A stretch of DNA of 64,000 nucleotides from Bifidobacterium cuniculi (GCF_000741575.1 NZ_JGYV01000001.1:496001-560000), one strand, 5' to 3'. Numbered from the stretch's first letter, positions 1 through 9,775 are shown. Numbers and translations are program-made. Notes: generated from the letters alone by a model not told the origin.

Positions 1-1
1 G

Positions 2-385
2 AACATCGACTGGGCCGGCATCGGCCCCGGCGCACACAGCCACTACGCCCAGACGGGCGAGGACGGGGTACGCGCCTGGGACACCCTGCACCCGCGCGCC
101 TGGAGCGCCGCCATCAACGACGGCCGCATCCCCTGGGCAGGCAGCGAACGCATCGACAAGGCCGCCGACCTCGAAGAGCGCATCATGCTCGGCCTGCGCC
201 TGCACGAAGGCCTCGACCTGGCCGACATCGAACACCGCGCCGGCCGCGACCTGCACGCGCTCGCCGACGCTCTCGAACGGGAAGGACTGGCAGCCATGAC
301 GCCCTCGGGGCGCATGGTCGCCACGCTGCGCGGCCGCCTGCTCAACGACACGGTCATCGAACGCATCTTCGACGCCGTGCTCTGA
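2..385 (+). CDS. hemW: HemW-like radical SAM protein, C-terminal part (5' truncated by window edge)
   Basis: Only the last 127 residues are present, reading in frame from base 2 to the TGA at 383-385. The start of the fragment carries WAGIGPGAHSH, the conserved segment of the HemW/HemN-like family that follows the radical SAM core, and the tail is the usual winged-helix-like C-terminal domain (LEERIMLGLRL, then DALEREGLAAM). HemW proteins are radical SAM heme chaperones, formerly annotated as oxygen-independent coproporphyrinogen III oxidases; the CxxxCxxC cluster would lie upstream of the window. The next gene, gltB, starts 250 bases downstream behind its own ribosome binding site, so co-transcription is not implied. 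Confidence 0.8.
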   Translation, partial: NIDWAGIGPGAHSHYAQTGEDGVRAWDTLHPRAWSAAINDGRIPWAGSERIDKAADLEERIMLGLRLHEGLDLADIEHRAGRDLHALADALEREGLAAMTPSGRMVATLRGRLLNDTVIERIFDAVL

Positions 386-636
386 GCACGCCGAACGCCA
401 CCCGTCTCACATTGTGAGTGAAATGCCCACGGACGGCCGTCCCGACATATGGCGGTAACACCCCGCCCCCTACAATGCTCGAGACGCAGCTTGCCCTGTC
501 ATGCCCGAAACGGCGCGCCATTCCACGGTTTTCGCGATGTGGACCCGTGTGCCGCCGTGAAAGGCGCGACTGGTAACCTGTGCTGGCAAACTTCAACAGG
601 GGATGGGCTCTCCCCGCGACGAGAGAGGTGATTGCG
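386..636 (+). promoter_or_regulatory. gltB upstream region with candidate -10 and small inverted repeat
   Basis: This 251-base gap holds no gene. A TACAAT hexamer at 471-476 is a plausible -10 for gltBD, but no convincing -35 sits at 16-18 bases. An imperfect operator-like inverted repeat CTCACA-T-TGTGAG lies at 406-418. It does not match the GlnR or AmtR consensus that I know, so no regulator is named. Confidence 0.3.
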
Positions 637-3600
637 GTGACACACACTCCGCTAGACTTGACGATCCATCGCCCGGAAGGCATGTACGACCCGGCCTCCG
701 AGCATGATGCCTGCGGCGTGGGCATGGTCACCACCCTCAACGGCAAGCCCGAACGCAAGATCGTCGACGACGCCATCGAAGTGCTCGTCAACCTCAACCA
801 CCGTGGCGCCGTCGGCGCCGAGGAGAACACCGGCGACGGCGCGGGCATCCTCATGGCCATGCCCGACGAGTTCATGCGCGCCACCGTCGACGCCGACCTG
901 CCCGCAGCCGGCCACTACGCCGCCGGCATCGCCTTCCTCGACCGTGACATCGCCGTCTGCGGCCAGCAGGAACAGGCCATCGCACGCATCGCCGCCGAGG
1001 AAGGCCTGGCCGTGCTCGCCTGGCGCCAGGTCCCCACCGACCCCAACGGCCTGGGCCTGCAGGCACTTGCCAGCATGCCCGCGTTCAAGACGCTGGTGCT
1101 GGCCGACCCGGACGGCCGTCTGGGCGGCATCGAGCTGGACCGGCGTGTCTACCATGTGCGCAAGCGCGCCGAGCATGAGGTCGGCATCTACTTCGCCTCG
1201 CTGTCCTCGCGCACCATCACCTACAAGGGCATGCTCACCACCATGCAGCTCAAGCCCTTCTTCCCGGACCTGTCCGACGAACGCATGAAGACGACCATCG
1301 CGATCGTGCATTCGCGCTTCTCCACGAACACCTTCCCTTCCTGGCCGCTGGCACAGCCCTTCCGTATGCTCGCCCACAACGGCGAGATCAACACCATCCA
1401 GGGCAACCGCAACTGGTTCACCGCCCGTCAGGGACGACTCAAGTCCGAACTGCTGGGCGACATGGCGGACCTCCTGCCGATCCTGACGCCCGGCTACTCC
1501 GATTCGGGCACCTTCGACGAGGTGCTGGAACTGCTCAACCTGGCAGGCCGTTCCCTGCCGCATGCCGTGCTCATGATGGTGCCGCCGGCCTGGGAGAAGG
1601 ACCCGGGTCTCGACCCCGACGTGCGCGCCTTCTACGAGTACAACAACTCCCTGATCGAACCGTGGGACGGACCGGCCGACATCGTCTTCACGGACGGCAC
1701 GCTGGTCGGCGCCGTCCTCGACCGCAACGGCTTCCGTCCCGGGCGCTGGCAGGTCGACGACGCCGGCTACGTGGTCCTGGCCTCCGAGGCGGGCGTGCTG
1801 CCCCAGGTGCCCGACGGTTGCGTCGTGGCCAAGGGCCGCCTGGAACCCGGCAGGATGTTCCTCATCGACACCGCCGCCGGCCGCATCATCCCCGATGCCG
1901 AGATCAAGCACGACCTGGCCACGCAGCACCCCTACCGTGAGTGGGTCGAGGACAACTCCGTGGACATGGCCGACCTGCCGCGCCGTGAGCACATCAGCTA
2001 CTCCGACCAGTCGGTGCACCGCCGCCAGCGCGCCTTCGGCTATACGCAGGAGGAGCTCAAGCTGGTGCTCACTCCCATGGCCAACACCGGCAAGGAGCCG
2101 CTGGGCTCCATGGGCAACGACACGCCCCTGTCGGTGCTGTCGGGCCGCAGCCGCATGCTCTTCGACTACTTCACCCAGAAATTCGCACAGGTCACCAACC
2201 CGCCCCTGGACTGGGAACGCGAGAAGATCGTCACGTCCATCGAATCCGCGATCGGCCCGGAGCCGAACCTGCTGGAGGACTGCGCGACCCACGCCAAGAA
2301 GATCGTGATCGCGCAGCCGGTGATCGACAACGACGAGATGGCCAAGCTCAAGCGCATCAACCGTGCCCGCCAGCTCGACGGCTACTACCAGCCGTACGTG
2401 GTCAAGGGCCTGTATGAGGTGACCGGCGGCGGCGACGCCCTGGCGCGCCGCCTCGAGGAGATCTTCGCGGAGGTCGACGAAGCCATCGCGCAGGGCTGCA
2501 ACTTCCTGGTGCTCTCCGACCGTGACTCCGACCACATGATGGCGCCGATCCCGTCGCTGCTGCTCACCTCGGCGGTGCAGCACCACCTGCTGCGCCGCCA
2601 GACGCGCACTCAGATCTCCATGGTCGTGGAGGCCGGCGACGTGCGCGAGATCCACCACGTGGCGTTGCTCATCGCCTACGGTGCGGCCGCCGTCAACCCC
2701 TACCTGGCCTTCGAGTCGGTCGAGGAACTGGCGCGTACCGGCTTCCTGGCGGTGGACGGCGAGCGCGGCATCGCGAACCTGCGCCAGGCGCTGTCGACCG
2801 GCGTGCTCAAGATCATGAGCAAGATGGGCGTCTCCACCATCATGAGCTACCGCGGCGCCCAGCTGTTCGAGGCGGTCGGCCTCAACAGCGACGTCATCGA
2901 CGCCTACTTCACCGGCACCGTCTCCCGCGTGGACGGCTGCGGCCTGGACGAGCTTGCCGAGGAGGTGGCGATCCGCCACCGCGAGGCGTACCCGAACCAG
3001 TGGTCCGCGCGTCCGCACCGCGAACTGCCCACCGGCGGCGACTACAAGTGGCGGCGCACCGGCGAGGAGCATCTCAACGACCCGGAGGCCATCTTCCTGC
3101 TGCAGCAGTCCACGCAGCGCGGCGACTACGCCATGTTCAAGCAGTATTCCGCACACGTCAACGACACGTCGAACCGTCTGATGACGCTGCGTGGCCTCAT
3201 GAAGTTCAACCATGTGCGTCCCGCGGTCGACATCAGCGAGGTCGAACCGGCCAGCGAGATCGTCAAGCGGTTCTCCACGGGTGCGATGAGCTACGGCTCG
3301 ATCTCCAAGGAGGCGCATGAGACGCTCGCCATCGCCATGAACTCCATCGGCGCACGCTCCAACTCGGGTGAGGGCGGCGAGTCGACCGAACGGCTCAACG
3401 ACCCGCTGCTGTGCTCGAAGATCAAGCAGATCGCCTCGGCGCGCTTCGGTGTGACCAGCGACTACCTGGTGCATGCCACGGACCTGCAGATCAAGCTCGC
3501 CCAGGGCGCCAAGCCCGGCGAGGGCGGCCACCTACCCGGCGCCAAGGTGCCGCCGTGGATCGCCAAGGTGCGCCATGCGACCCCCGGCACGGAGCTCATC

Positions 3601-5202
3601 TCCCCGCCGCCGCACCATGACATCTACTCCATCGAGGACTTGAAGCAGCTGATCAACGATGCGAAGATGAGCAACCCGAAGGCCCGCATCCACGTCAAGC
3701 TCGTCTCCGAGTTCGGCGTGGGCACCATCGCCGCCGGCGTCGCCAAGTGCCATGCGGACGTGGTGCTCATCTCCGGCTATGACGGCGGTACCGGCGCGGC
3801 GCCGCTCAACGCGATCCGCCATGCGGGCACGCCGTGGGAGATCGGCCTGTCCGAAACGCAGCAGACGCTCATCTTGAACGGTCTGCGTTCGCGCATCACC
3901 GTGCAGTGCGACGGCGAGCTCAAGACGGGCCGTGACGTGATCGTCGCGGCGTTGCTGGGCGCGGAGGAGTTCGGCTTCGCGACGACCGCGCTCATGGTGG
4001 AGGGCTGCGTGATGATGCGCGCATGCCAGAAGAACACCTGCCCGCAGGGCATCGCCACCCAGGATCCGGAGCTGCGCGCCCGCTACACCGGCAAGCCGGA
4101 GCATGTGATCAACTTCATGATGTTCATTGCCGAGGAGGTGCGTGAACTGCTCGCCGAACTGGGCTTCCGCACCCTCGAGGAGGCGGTCGGCCACGTGGAG
4201 TGCCTCGACCAGGACGAGGCCATCAAGCGGTGGAAGTCCGCCGGCGTGGACCTGGCCAACGTGCTCATGCAGCCCGGCCCGGTGCCCGGCACGGTCCTGC
4301 ACCAGACCATCGAGCAGAACCACGAACTGGACAAGGCGCTCGACAACGAGCTCATCGCCCAGGCAGCCCCGGCGCTGGAGCGTGGCGAGCACGTGGACAT
4401 CGCCATGGACATCCGCAACGTGAACCGTACGCTGGGCACCATGCTCGGCTACGAGATCACGCGCCGTACCGGCGAGGCGGGCCTGCCCGACGACACGGTC
4501 GAACTGACCCTGCACGGTACCGGCGGCCAGTCCATCGGCGCCTTCATCCCACGCGGCGAGACCCTGCACATCGTCGGCGAGGTCAACGACTACGCCGGCA
4601 AGGGCCTGTCGGGCGGCTCCATCGACATCCGCGCCCCGCACGACGTGACCTACGACCCGCACGAGAACGTGATCGCCGGCAACGTGCTCGGCTTCGGCGC
4701 CACCTCCGGCACCATGTTCGTGGCCGGCCGTGCCGGCGAACGCTTCGGCGTGCGCAACGGCGGCGCCACCTTCGTGGTGGAGGGAGTCGGAGACCACGGC
4801 TGCGAATACATGACGGGCGGCACCGTGGTGATCCTGGGGCCCACGGGACGCAACCTGGGTGCCGGCTTCTCCGGCGGCCACGTGTACGCGCTCGACCTGG
4901 ACATGGACAAGGTCAACCCGCAGGCCGCGGCAGGATCGCTCCTGTTCGAACCCTTGGACGACGAGTCCGCCGACACGGTGCGCACCCTGGTCCAGGAGCA
5001 CGTGGCGCGCACCGGTTCCGCCTTCGCCCAAGGATTGCTGGACGACTGGGAGCAGGCGAGGGGACGCTTCACGCACATGGTGCCGCGCATGTTCGTCGCC
5101 ATGACCGAGGCCATGGCGCAGGCCAAGGCCGAGCATATCGATTTCAATGAGCCCGGGGTGTGGGAACACACCTACGAGCAGGTTATGGAAGGAGCGCGCT
5201 GA
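637..5202 (+). CDS. gltB: Glutamate synthase large (alpha) subunit
   Basis: Large subunit of NADPH-dependent glutamate synthase, which moves the amide nitrogen of glutamine to 2-oxoglutarate. The chosen GTG start at 637 follows GAGAGAGG at 621-628 and gives 1521 residues, the usual family size. The amidotransferase nucleophile is Cys26 in DACGVGM, exposed after removal of a short propeptide. Further on come the central domain, the FMN-binding synthase domain (SNSGEGGE, PGEGGHLPG) and the 3Fe-4S cysteines Cys1124, Cys1130 and Cys1135 with the characteristic C-x5-C-x4-C spacing, then the beta-helical C-terminal domain. The stop lies one base before the gltD ATG, so the two are an operon. An upstream in-frame ATG-less extension to 580 is unlikely because it lacks a ribosome binding site. 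Confidence 0.97.
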   Translation: MTHTPLDLTIHRPEGMYDPASEHDACGVGMVTTLNGKPERKIVDDAIEVLVNLNHRGAVGAEENTGDGAGILMAMPDEFMRATVDADLPAAGHYAAGIAFLDRDIAVCGQQEQAIARIAAEEGLAVLAWRQVPTDPNGLGLQALASMPAFKTLVLADPDGRLGGIELDRRVYHVRKRAEHEVGIYFASLSSRTITYKGMLTTMQLKPFFPDLSDERMKTTIAIVHSRFSTNTFPSWPLAQPFRMLAHNGEINTIQGNRNWFTARQGRLKSELLGDMADLLPILTPGYSDSGTFDEVLELLNLAGRSLPHAVLMMVPPAWEKDPGLDPDVRAFYEYNNSLIEPWDGPADIVFTDGTLVGAVLDRNGFRPGRWQVDDAGYVVLASEAGVLPQVPDGCVVAKGRLEPGRMFLIDTAAGRIIPDAEIKHDLATQHPYREWVEDNSVDMADLPRREHISYSDQSVHRRQRAFGYTQEELKLVLTPMANTGKEPLGSMGNDTPLSVLSGRSRMLFDYFTQKFAQVTNPPLDWEREKIVTSIESAIGPEPNLLEDCATHAKKIVIAQPVIDNDEMAKLKRINRARQLDGYYQPYVVKGLYEVTGGGDALARRLEEIFAEVDEAIAQGCNFLVLSDRDSDHMMAPIPSLLLTSAVQHHLLRRQTRTQISMVVEAGDVREIHHVALLIAYGAAAVNPYLAFESVEELARTGFLAVDGERGIANLRQALSTGVLKIMSKMGVSTIMSYRGAQLFEAVGLNSDVIDAYFTGTVSRVDGCGLDELAEEVAIRHREAYPNQWSARPHRELPTGGDYKWRRTGEEHLNDPEAIFLLQQSTQRGDYAMFKQYSAHVNDTSNRLMTLRGLMKFNHVRPAVDISEVEPASEIVKRFSTGAMSYGSISKEAHETLAIAMNSIGARSNSGEGGESTERLNDPLLCSKIKQIASARFGVTSDYLVHATDLQIKLAQGAKPGEGGHLPGAKVPPWIAKVRHATPGTELISPPPHHDIYSIEDLKQLINDAKMSNPKARIHVKLVSEFGVGTIAAGVAKCHADVVLISGYDGGTGAAPLNAIRHAGTPWEIGLSETQQTLILNGLRSRITVQCDGELKTGRDVIVAALLGAEEFGFATTALMVEGCVMMRACQKNTCPQGIATQDPELRARYTGKPEHVINFMMFIAEEVRELLAELGFRTLEEAVGHVECLDQDEAIKRWKSAGVDLANVLMQPGPVPGTVLHQTIEQNHELDKALDNELIAQAAPALERGEHVDIAMDIRNVNRTLGTMLGYEITRRTGEAGLPDDTVELTLHGTGGQSIGAFIPRGETLHIVGEVNDYAGKGLSGGSIDIRAPHDVTYDPHENVIAGNVLGFGATSGTMFVAGRAGERFGVRNGGATFVVEGVGDHGCEYMTGGTVVILGPTGRNLGAGFSGGHVYALDLDMDKVNPQAAAGSLLFEPLDDESADTVRTLVQEHVARTGSAFAQGLLDDWEQARGRFTHMVPRMFVAMTEAMAQAKAEHIDFNEPGVWEHTYEQVMEGAR

Positions 5203-5203
5203 C

Positions 5204-6739
5204 ATGGGAGATCCACGTGGATTCCTCAAGGTTCGCCATCGTCACGAACTGGCCGAACGCCCCGTCGAGGAGCGGATCAAGGATTGGAACGACGTGCATG
5301 CCGAATCCGGCCTGCAGCCGTGGACCAAGGAACAGGCGGCGCGCTGCATGGACTGCGGCACCCCCTTCTGCATGTCGGGCTGTCCCCTGGGCAACATCAT
5401 TCCCGAATGGAACGACCTGGTGCGCATGGGCCAGTGGCAGGAGGCATACGACCGCCTGTCCATGACGAACAACTTCCCGGAAGTGACGGGCAGGATCTGC
5501 CCCGCCCTGTGCGAGTCGGCCTGCGTGCTGGGCATCCACCAGCCGCCCACCATGATCAAGAACGACGAGTGCACGATCATCGACCAGGCGTGGGACCTGA
5601 AGTACGTCAAGCCGCTGCCTCCCGAACGCACCAGCGACCAGACGGTCGCCGTGGTCGGCTCGGGACCCGCCGGCCTGGCCTGCGCACAGCAGCTGACCCG
5701 TGCCGGACACACCGTCGTCGTCTACGAACGTGACGACGAGGTCGGTGGCCTCATGCGCTACGGCATCCCGAACTTCAAGCTCGAGAAGGGCCTGCTCGAC
5801 CGCCGCGTGGCGCAGATGGAAGCCGAGGGCACCCGATTCCGCACGAACGTGGAGGTCGGCAAGGACATCAGCTGGGACGAACTGCAGTCGCGCTACGACG
5901 CCGTGGTCGTCGCCATCGGCTCTACCGTGCCGCGTGACATGAAGCTCCCCGGCCGTGAACTCGACGGCATCCATTTCGCCATGGAATTCCTGCCGGACGC
6001 CACACGGCGCATCTACGGCAAGAAGCCGGTGCACGACCTGACCGCCAAGGACAAGCACGTGGTGATCATCGGCGGCGGCGACACGGGCTCCGACTGCCTG
6101 GGCACCTCCATCCGCCAGGGCGCCAAGGACGTCACCGTATTGCAGATCATGCCCCAGGAGCCGACCTCGCGCCCGGACAGCCAGCCGTGGCCCACCTTCG
6201 CACGCCTCTACCAGAAGACGAGCTCCATGGAGGAGGGCGGCGAGTACGTGTACAACACGGATTCGGTCAACTTCGTGGGCACTCCGGAGCAGGAGGCGAA
6301 GGTCAGCATCGAAACGGGCACGCAGACCGAGGGCTTCGTCGCCGACGAGCACGGCCACGTGACCGGACTGAAGGTCGTGTCCGTCGCCCCCGGCGACGAC
6401 GGCCCCTTCACCCGCCAGCCGGGCACCGAACGCGTGCTGCCGGCCGACCTGGTGCTCATCTCCGTGGGCTTCCTGCACCCGGACACCGACACCCTGCTCG
6501 AACAGTTGCCGGTGGAACTCGACGGACGGGGCAATGTGGCACGCGACGACTCGTATGCCACGAGCCGTGACGGCGTGTTCGTGTGCGGAGACGCGGGACG
6601 TGGCCAGTCGCTGGTGGTGTGGGCGATTGCGGAGGGCCGCTCCTGTGCGGCTGCGGTCGACCGCTACCTGACCGGCGCCACGGAACTGCCTGCGCCGATC
6701 GTCGCCTCGCAACGTCCCATGGCCCTGCCGCGCCGCTGA
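5204..6739 (+). CDS. gltD: Glutamate synthase small (beta) subunit
   Basis: FAD/NADPH-dependent subunit that feeds electrons to GltB. The ATG at 5204 follows GGAAGGAG and leaves one base after the gltB stop. The 511-residue product has the N-terminal iron-sulfur region with CMDCGTPFCMSGCP and CPALCESAC, which supplies the 4Fe-4S ligands, then the FAD dinucleotide fold VGSGPAGLACA and a second NADPH fold VIIGGGDTGSDC. The C-terminal VFVCGDAGRGQSLVVWAI is the conserved FAD-contact motif of the GltD/PreT family. Together with gltB and glnE (further along the window) it belongs to ammonium assimilation. Confidence 0.97.
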   Translation: MGDPRGFLKVRHRHELAERPVEERIKDWNDVHAESGLQPWTKEQAARCMDCGTPFCMSGCPLGNIIPEWNDLVRMGQWQEAYDRLSMTNNFPEVTGRICPALCESACVLGIHQPPTMIKNDECTIIDQAWDLKYVKPLPPERTSDQTVAVVGSGPAGLACAQQLTRAGHTVVVYERDDEVGGLMRYGIPNFKLEKGLLDRRVAQMEAEGTRFRTNVEVGKDISWDELQSRYDAVVVAIGSTVPRDMKLPGRELDGIHFAMEFLPDATRRIYGKKPVHDLTAKDKHVVIIGGGDTGSDCLGTSIRQGAKDVTVLQIMPQEPTSRPDSQPWPTFARLYQKTSSMEEGGEYVYNTDSVNFVGTPEQEAKVSIETGTQTEGFVADEHGHVTGLKVVSVAPGDDGPFTRQPGTERVLPADLVLISVGFLHPDTDTLLEQLPVELDGRGNVARDDSYATSRDGVFVCGDAGRGQSLVVWAIAEGRSCAAAVDRYLTGATELPAPIVASQRPMALPRR

Positions 6740-6830
6740 GATACCCCTTGGTTGCCTATGGGCAAAGTGGGTCGGTTGCGCTACAGTGGTCGGCAGTTGT
6801 GTCTGGACACGCTCATGAAGGAGAAATCGA

Positions 6831-7271
6831 ATGGCAAACCGTGCACAGCGCCGCGCAAAGGGCGGCGCCCCGCAGGCCGGCAGCCGCAGCCATGGCGGCA
6901 TGATTGACGAGGCGTCGCTGCAGGACAGGTCGCTGCGCCTCAAGGAAGGCCGCAAGGGACCGTGGAAGCCGACGAGCAGTGAGCTCAAGAAGTACGAGGA
7001 AATCGCGATGGGCACCGACCCGAACGATTTCGACCCGCCGTCGGTCATCCACGCACCCCACTCGGTGCGTAACTGGTTCCGCCTGTTCGCATGGATCCTC
7101 ATCGTCGTGGCGGCCATCGCGTTCTTCGTGATCATGTGGCTGCCGCAGCGTCCCCTGTGGGCGATCATCACGGTGGTGGCCGCGCTGGCGGTGGGCGTGC
7201 TCAGCCTGTTCTTCGTGTCCGGCAACCCCAGGAACAACCCGAACCTCGACCAGAACGGCACGGCCGTGTGA
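6831..7271 (+). CDS. Small membrane protein with two predicted transmembrane helices, function unknown
   Basis: A 146-residue protein that I do not recognise as a named family. The start is ATG 6831 behind AAGGAGAAA. Residues 1-80 are hydrophilic and basic at the start (QRRAK), then come two hydrophobic stretches at about 84-104 and 108-129 joined by a very short PQR turn, and a polar tail. This looks like a hairpin-anchored membrane protein with a cytoplasmic N-terminal domain. It stands alone: 91 bases separate it from gltD, and a strong terminator follows. No function is proposed. Confidence 0.8.
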   Translation: MANRAQRRAKGGAPQAGSRSHGGMIDEASLQDRSLRLKEGRKGPWKPTSSELKKYEEIAMGTDPNDFDPPSVIHAPHSVRNWFRLFAWILIVVAAIAFFVIMWLPQRPLWAIITVVAALAVGVLSLFFVSGNPRNNPNLDQNGTAV

Positions 7272-7297
7272 GCCACCGTGACCCCAAGGTCCCATGG

Positions 7298-7339
7298 ACG
7301 AGGGGCCTGTCCCATCCGATCGTGGGACAGGCCCCTCGT
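7298..7339 (+). terminator. Rho-independent-type hairpin after the small membrane protein gene
   Basis: A perfect 17-bp stem: 7298-7314 pairs with 7323-7339 around an 8-base loop. It lies 26 bases after the stop codon of the plus-strand gene. Only a short TT follows, so it may work more as a barrier between the convergent genes. Confidence 0.75.
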
Positions 7340-7367
7340 TGCGTCAGGGCCCGGCCGGGAAGAAAAA

Positions 7368-7402
7368 GGGGGAGGCGCATCCCATTGCGGATGCGCCTCC
7401 CC
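7368..7402 (-). terminator. Terminator of bcp
   Basis: A 14-bp perfect stem (7369-7382 with 7389-7402, six-base loop). Read on the minus strand it is followed directly by CTTTTTCTT, a classic U-tract. It sits 20 bases beyond the bcp stop codon. Confidence 0.85.
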
Positions 7403-7422
7403 GGGTCGTTGTCGGGAAATGC

Positions 7423-7908
7423 TTACTTGAGCTTGGCGACCTCGGCGAGGATGCGCTCGACCTGGCCGCTGACGTTCACGTCATAGTCGGCGTAGGCGAT
7501 CTTGCCCTCGCCGTCGATGACGAAGGTGGAACGGATGGGGGAGTACTCGCGCTTGCCGTCCTTCTCGGACTCGGTTACGGTGCCGTACAGCTTGTGCGCC
7601 TCGTACTCGGGATCGCTCAGCAGGACGAAGTTGATGTCGTCCTTCTCACGGAACTCCTGCAGTGCGGGGATGTCGTCGCCGGAGACGCCGATGACGACGG
7701 TGTTCTCGTCCTCAAGACGGTTGAGGTTGTCACGGAAGGCACAAGCCTCCACGGTGCAGATCGAGCTCATGGCCTTCGGGTAGAAGTAGAGCACGACGTT
7801 CTTGTGCTTGAAGTCCGCGAGCGCGTAGTGCTTGTACTCGTCGGATTCGAGTTCGAAATTGGGGGCGGTGTCGTCTTTGGCCAGGCGAATGGCGTTATGT
7901 TCACTCAT
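7423..7908 (-). CDS. bcp: Thioredoxin-dependent peroxiredoxin, BCP/PrxQ type
   Basis: A 161-residue cytoplasmic peroxiredoxin that reduces hydroperoxides with thioredoxin-like electron donors. The motif YFYPKAMSSICTVEAC contains the peroxidatic Cys51 and, five residues on, Cys56 as the resolving cysteine of the PrxQ subclass. The start chosen is the ATG at 7908 (MSEHNAIRLAKDDTAPNF); a 27-residue extension upstream is in frame but arginine- and glycine-rich and unlike the family. The gene is divergent from the ABC ATPase at 8105. Bifidobacteria lack catalase, so enzymes of this type are expected to carry peroxide defence (known biology, not seen here). Confidence 0.93.
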   Translation of the reverse strand: MSEHNAIRLAKDDTAPNFELESDEYKHYALADFKHKNVVLYFYPKAMSSICTVEACAFRDNLNRLEDENTVVIGVSGDDIPALQEFREKDDINFVLLSDPEYEAHKLYGTVTESEKDGKREYSPIRSTFVIDGEGKIAYADYDVNVSGQVERILAEVAKLK

Positions 7909-8104
7909 GCCCCAACCATAAGCCCGGCCCCCACGGACGACGACGCAAATACGCGGTGAGGGGAACCCGCCCGACGGAACGCGCAGCATGAACTATGCGC
8001 CATGCCAATGACCGCATGATGGGCCCGCGACGGCCCGCGACGACGCCGGCACGCTACGGTGGTCGCCAACGACATCTCGGAGACCGGCGGAACGAAGGAG
8101 CAGC

Positions 8105-8959
8105 ATGGACGACATGACACCCGCATTGCGGCTGGACGGCGTGGAACTGCGCCGCTACGGGCGCACGATCCTCACCGACGTGAACCTCACCGTGCCACGC
8201 GGCGGGAAATGGATCCTGTTCGGCCCCAATGGCATCGGCAAATCCAGCCTCGTACGGATGATGAGCTCACGCGGTTTCCCCTCCCAAGGCACCGTGGACA
8301 TCCTCGGCAACCGCCTGGGCAAGGTCAACGTGTTCTCCTACCGGCACCGCATCGGCCTGTGCTCGGCGGAACTGCAACGCTCCCTGCCCGCTTTCGAGGA
8401 TCCCCTCGACGCGGTAGTCACCGCACTGACCGCCACCACCGGCCGCTGGAAGGACACGTACGGCGAGGACGACTATGCGCAGGCGCGTCTGCTCATGCGT
8501 CGTTTCGGCATCGAATACCTCATCGGCAAGCAGATGGCGAACCTGTCCGAAGGGGAACGCACCCGCGTCATGATCTGCCGGGCGCTCATGGCGGACGCGG
8601 ACCTGCTGATCCTGGACGAACCCACCACCGGACTGGACCTGGGCGGACGCGAAACCACCCTGCACGCCCTGGACCAGCTGGGCACCCAGGGCGACGGGCG
8701 CACCGTGGTCGTGGTCACGCATCGCCTCGAGGAAATCCCCGCCGGCTTCGACCACGTGGCCATCATGGGCCGCACCCAAGGCAACGAAGCCGACGCCATG
8801 GCCAACCGTGTCGCCGGCACCGACCCCGCACCCGGCACCATCGTATACGCCGGCGACCTGGACCACGGCTTCACCTCCGCACGCCTGTCCGCACTGTTCG
8901 GCCTGGACCTGACCGTCCACCACGACGGCGGACGCTGGGCAGCCTGGGCGCGCCCCTGA
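8105..8959 (+). CDS. ABC transporter-type ATPase, ModF/YlmA-like (no permease adjacent)
   Basis: A 284-residue single ATPase domain. Walker A is GPNGIGKSS at residues 40-48, the signature is LSEGE at 147-151 and Walker B is [13 protein letters not shown] around 167-179, followed by the switch histidine in VVVVTHRLEEIP. The form FGPNGIGKSSL and the extended C-terminal region (MGRTQGNEADA onward) resemble the soluble ATPases near molybdate/iron ABC systems (ModF, YlmA). No transmembrane or binding protein is encoded next to it, so its partner is unknown. ATG 8105 follows GAAGGAGC. Confidence 0.85.
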   Translation: MDDMTPALRLDGVELRRYGRTILTDVNLTVPRGGKWILFGPNGIGKSSLVRMMSSRGFPSQGTVDILGNRLGKVNVFSYRHRIGLCSAELQRSLPAFEDPLDAVVTALTATTGRWKDTYGEDDYAQARLLMRRFGIEYLIGKQMANLSEGERTRVMICRALMADADLLILDEPTTGLDLGGRETTLHALDQLGTQGDGRTVVVVTHRLEEIPAGFDHVAIMGRTQGNEADAMANRVAGTDPAPGTIVYAGDLDHGFTSARLSALFGLDLTVHHDGGRWAAWARP

Positions 8960-9024
8960 CCTCGATGTCAGACGCGCGCGTAGCGTGGGGGAGAGGAGCC
9001 GTCGCCAGGAAAGGAGGGCCGCCC

Positions 9025-9775
9025 ATGCACGCCATCGACGTCGCCAACCAGCTGCTTGCCGCCCACGGCACCCGGATACCGTTGACCAACCGGCGCATCA
9101 ACAAGCTCGTCTACTTCACCCAGGTCGAAGCATTGCGGCGTACCGGCCGGCCACTGTTCGACGACACCATCGAAGCGGCCGTCTGCGGCCCCGTCATCCC
9201 CACCGTCCGTGACGCCTTCAGCCAATACGGCACCAACCAGGTCGCCAAACCCACCGCGCCGCCACCCGACAACGCGACGCTCGCCGACCTGACCGGCCGG
9301 GCCAAGGCAAGCTATCGATCCCGTGGTCGACGCCATACGGAACGCCCTGCCACTGGTTCCGGTACCGTTACCACCCGAAGACGACGCCATGGTGACGCGA
9401 CGCGCGTCATGGCAGCGCATCATGCGCAACTGCTGCATCGCCCTGAGCGGCGCATTGGGTTTTGTCGGCGACGACGGCATGTCGATGACCTTTGAGCCGA
9501 CCAAGCGCACGATTACGTGTCATGGGGAGACCCACAGCCTGGACGGTGTGCACGTGAGCGTGGAGGACGGTGCGGTCCTGCAATCCCGCGTGGCCTTCAC
9601 CCGCCTGCTGGCCCTGGGTGTCTTCGCCCTGGCCGTGCCCAAGCTCAAGGGCGGCGACGCCTACGTGGCAGTGCAGGGTCCTGATTTTGCGTGGGTGGCT
9701 CACGTTGACCGCAAGCATGTCGCCGGCGCCCTGAACTTCGCCAACGCAGTGAACCAGGTGGCCGAGGATCGCTGA
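9025..9775 (+). pseudogene. Panacea-domain (SocA-like) gene interrupted by a frameshift
   Basis: The ATG at 9025 follows AAAGGAGGGC. It opens a Panacea/DUF4065-type domain: MHAIDVANQLL, INKLVYFTQ, GRPLFDDTIEA, GPVIPTVRDAF. Around 9304-9308 the good reading moves from frame 1 (LTGRAKA) to frame 2 (QAIDPVVDAIRNALP), which fits one extra G in gccaaGGcaagc. Frame 2 keeps the domain's end (ASWQRIMRN) and adds about 100 residues reminiscent of small PH-like domains (VYVAVQGPDFAWVAHVDRK is close to the visible text), stopping at 9775. Panacea domains act as antitoxins or anti-activators in several systems. Whether this is true inactivation, an assembly error or programmed shifting cannot be told here. 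Confidence 0.65.

Noticed and set aside
406-418. GlnR or AmtR operator ahead of gltB
   Set aside because: The inverted repeat CTCACA-T-TGTGAG fits neither known consensus; kept only as an unnamed candidate.
652-3531. A 959-residue open frame on the minus strand opposite gltB
   Set aside because: Antisense frames stay open in GC-rich coding DNA; it has no family motifs, low-complexity His/Val/Gly composition, and gltB fully explains the region.
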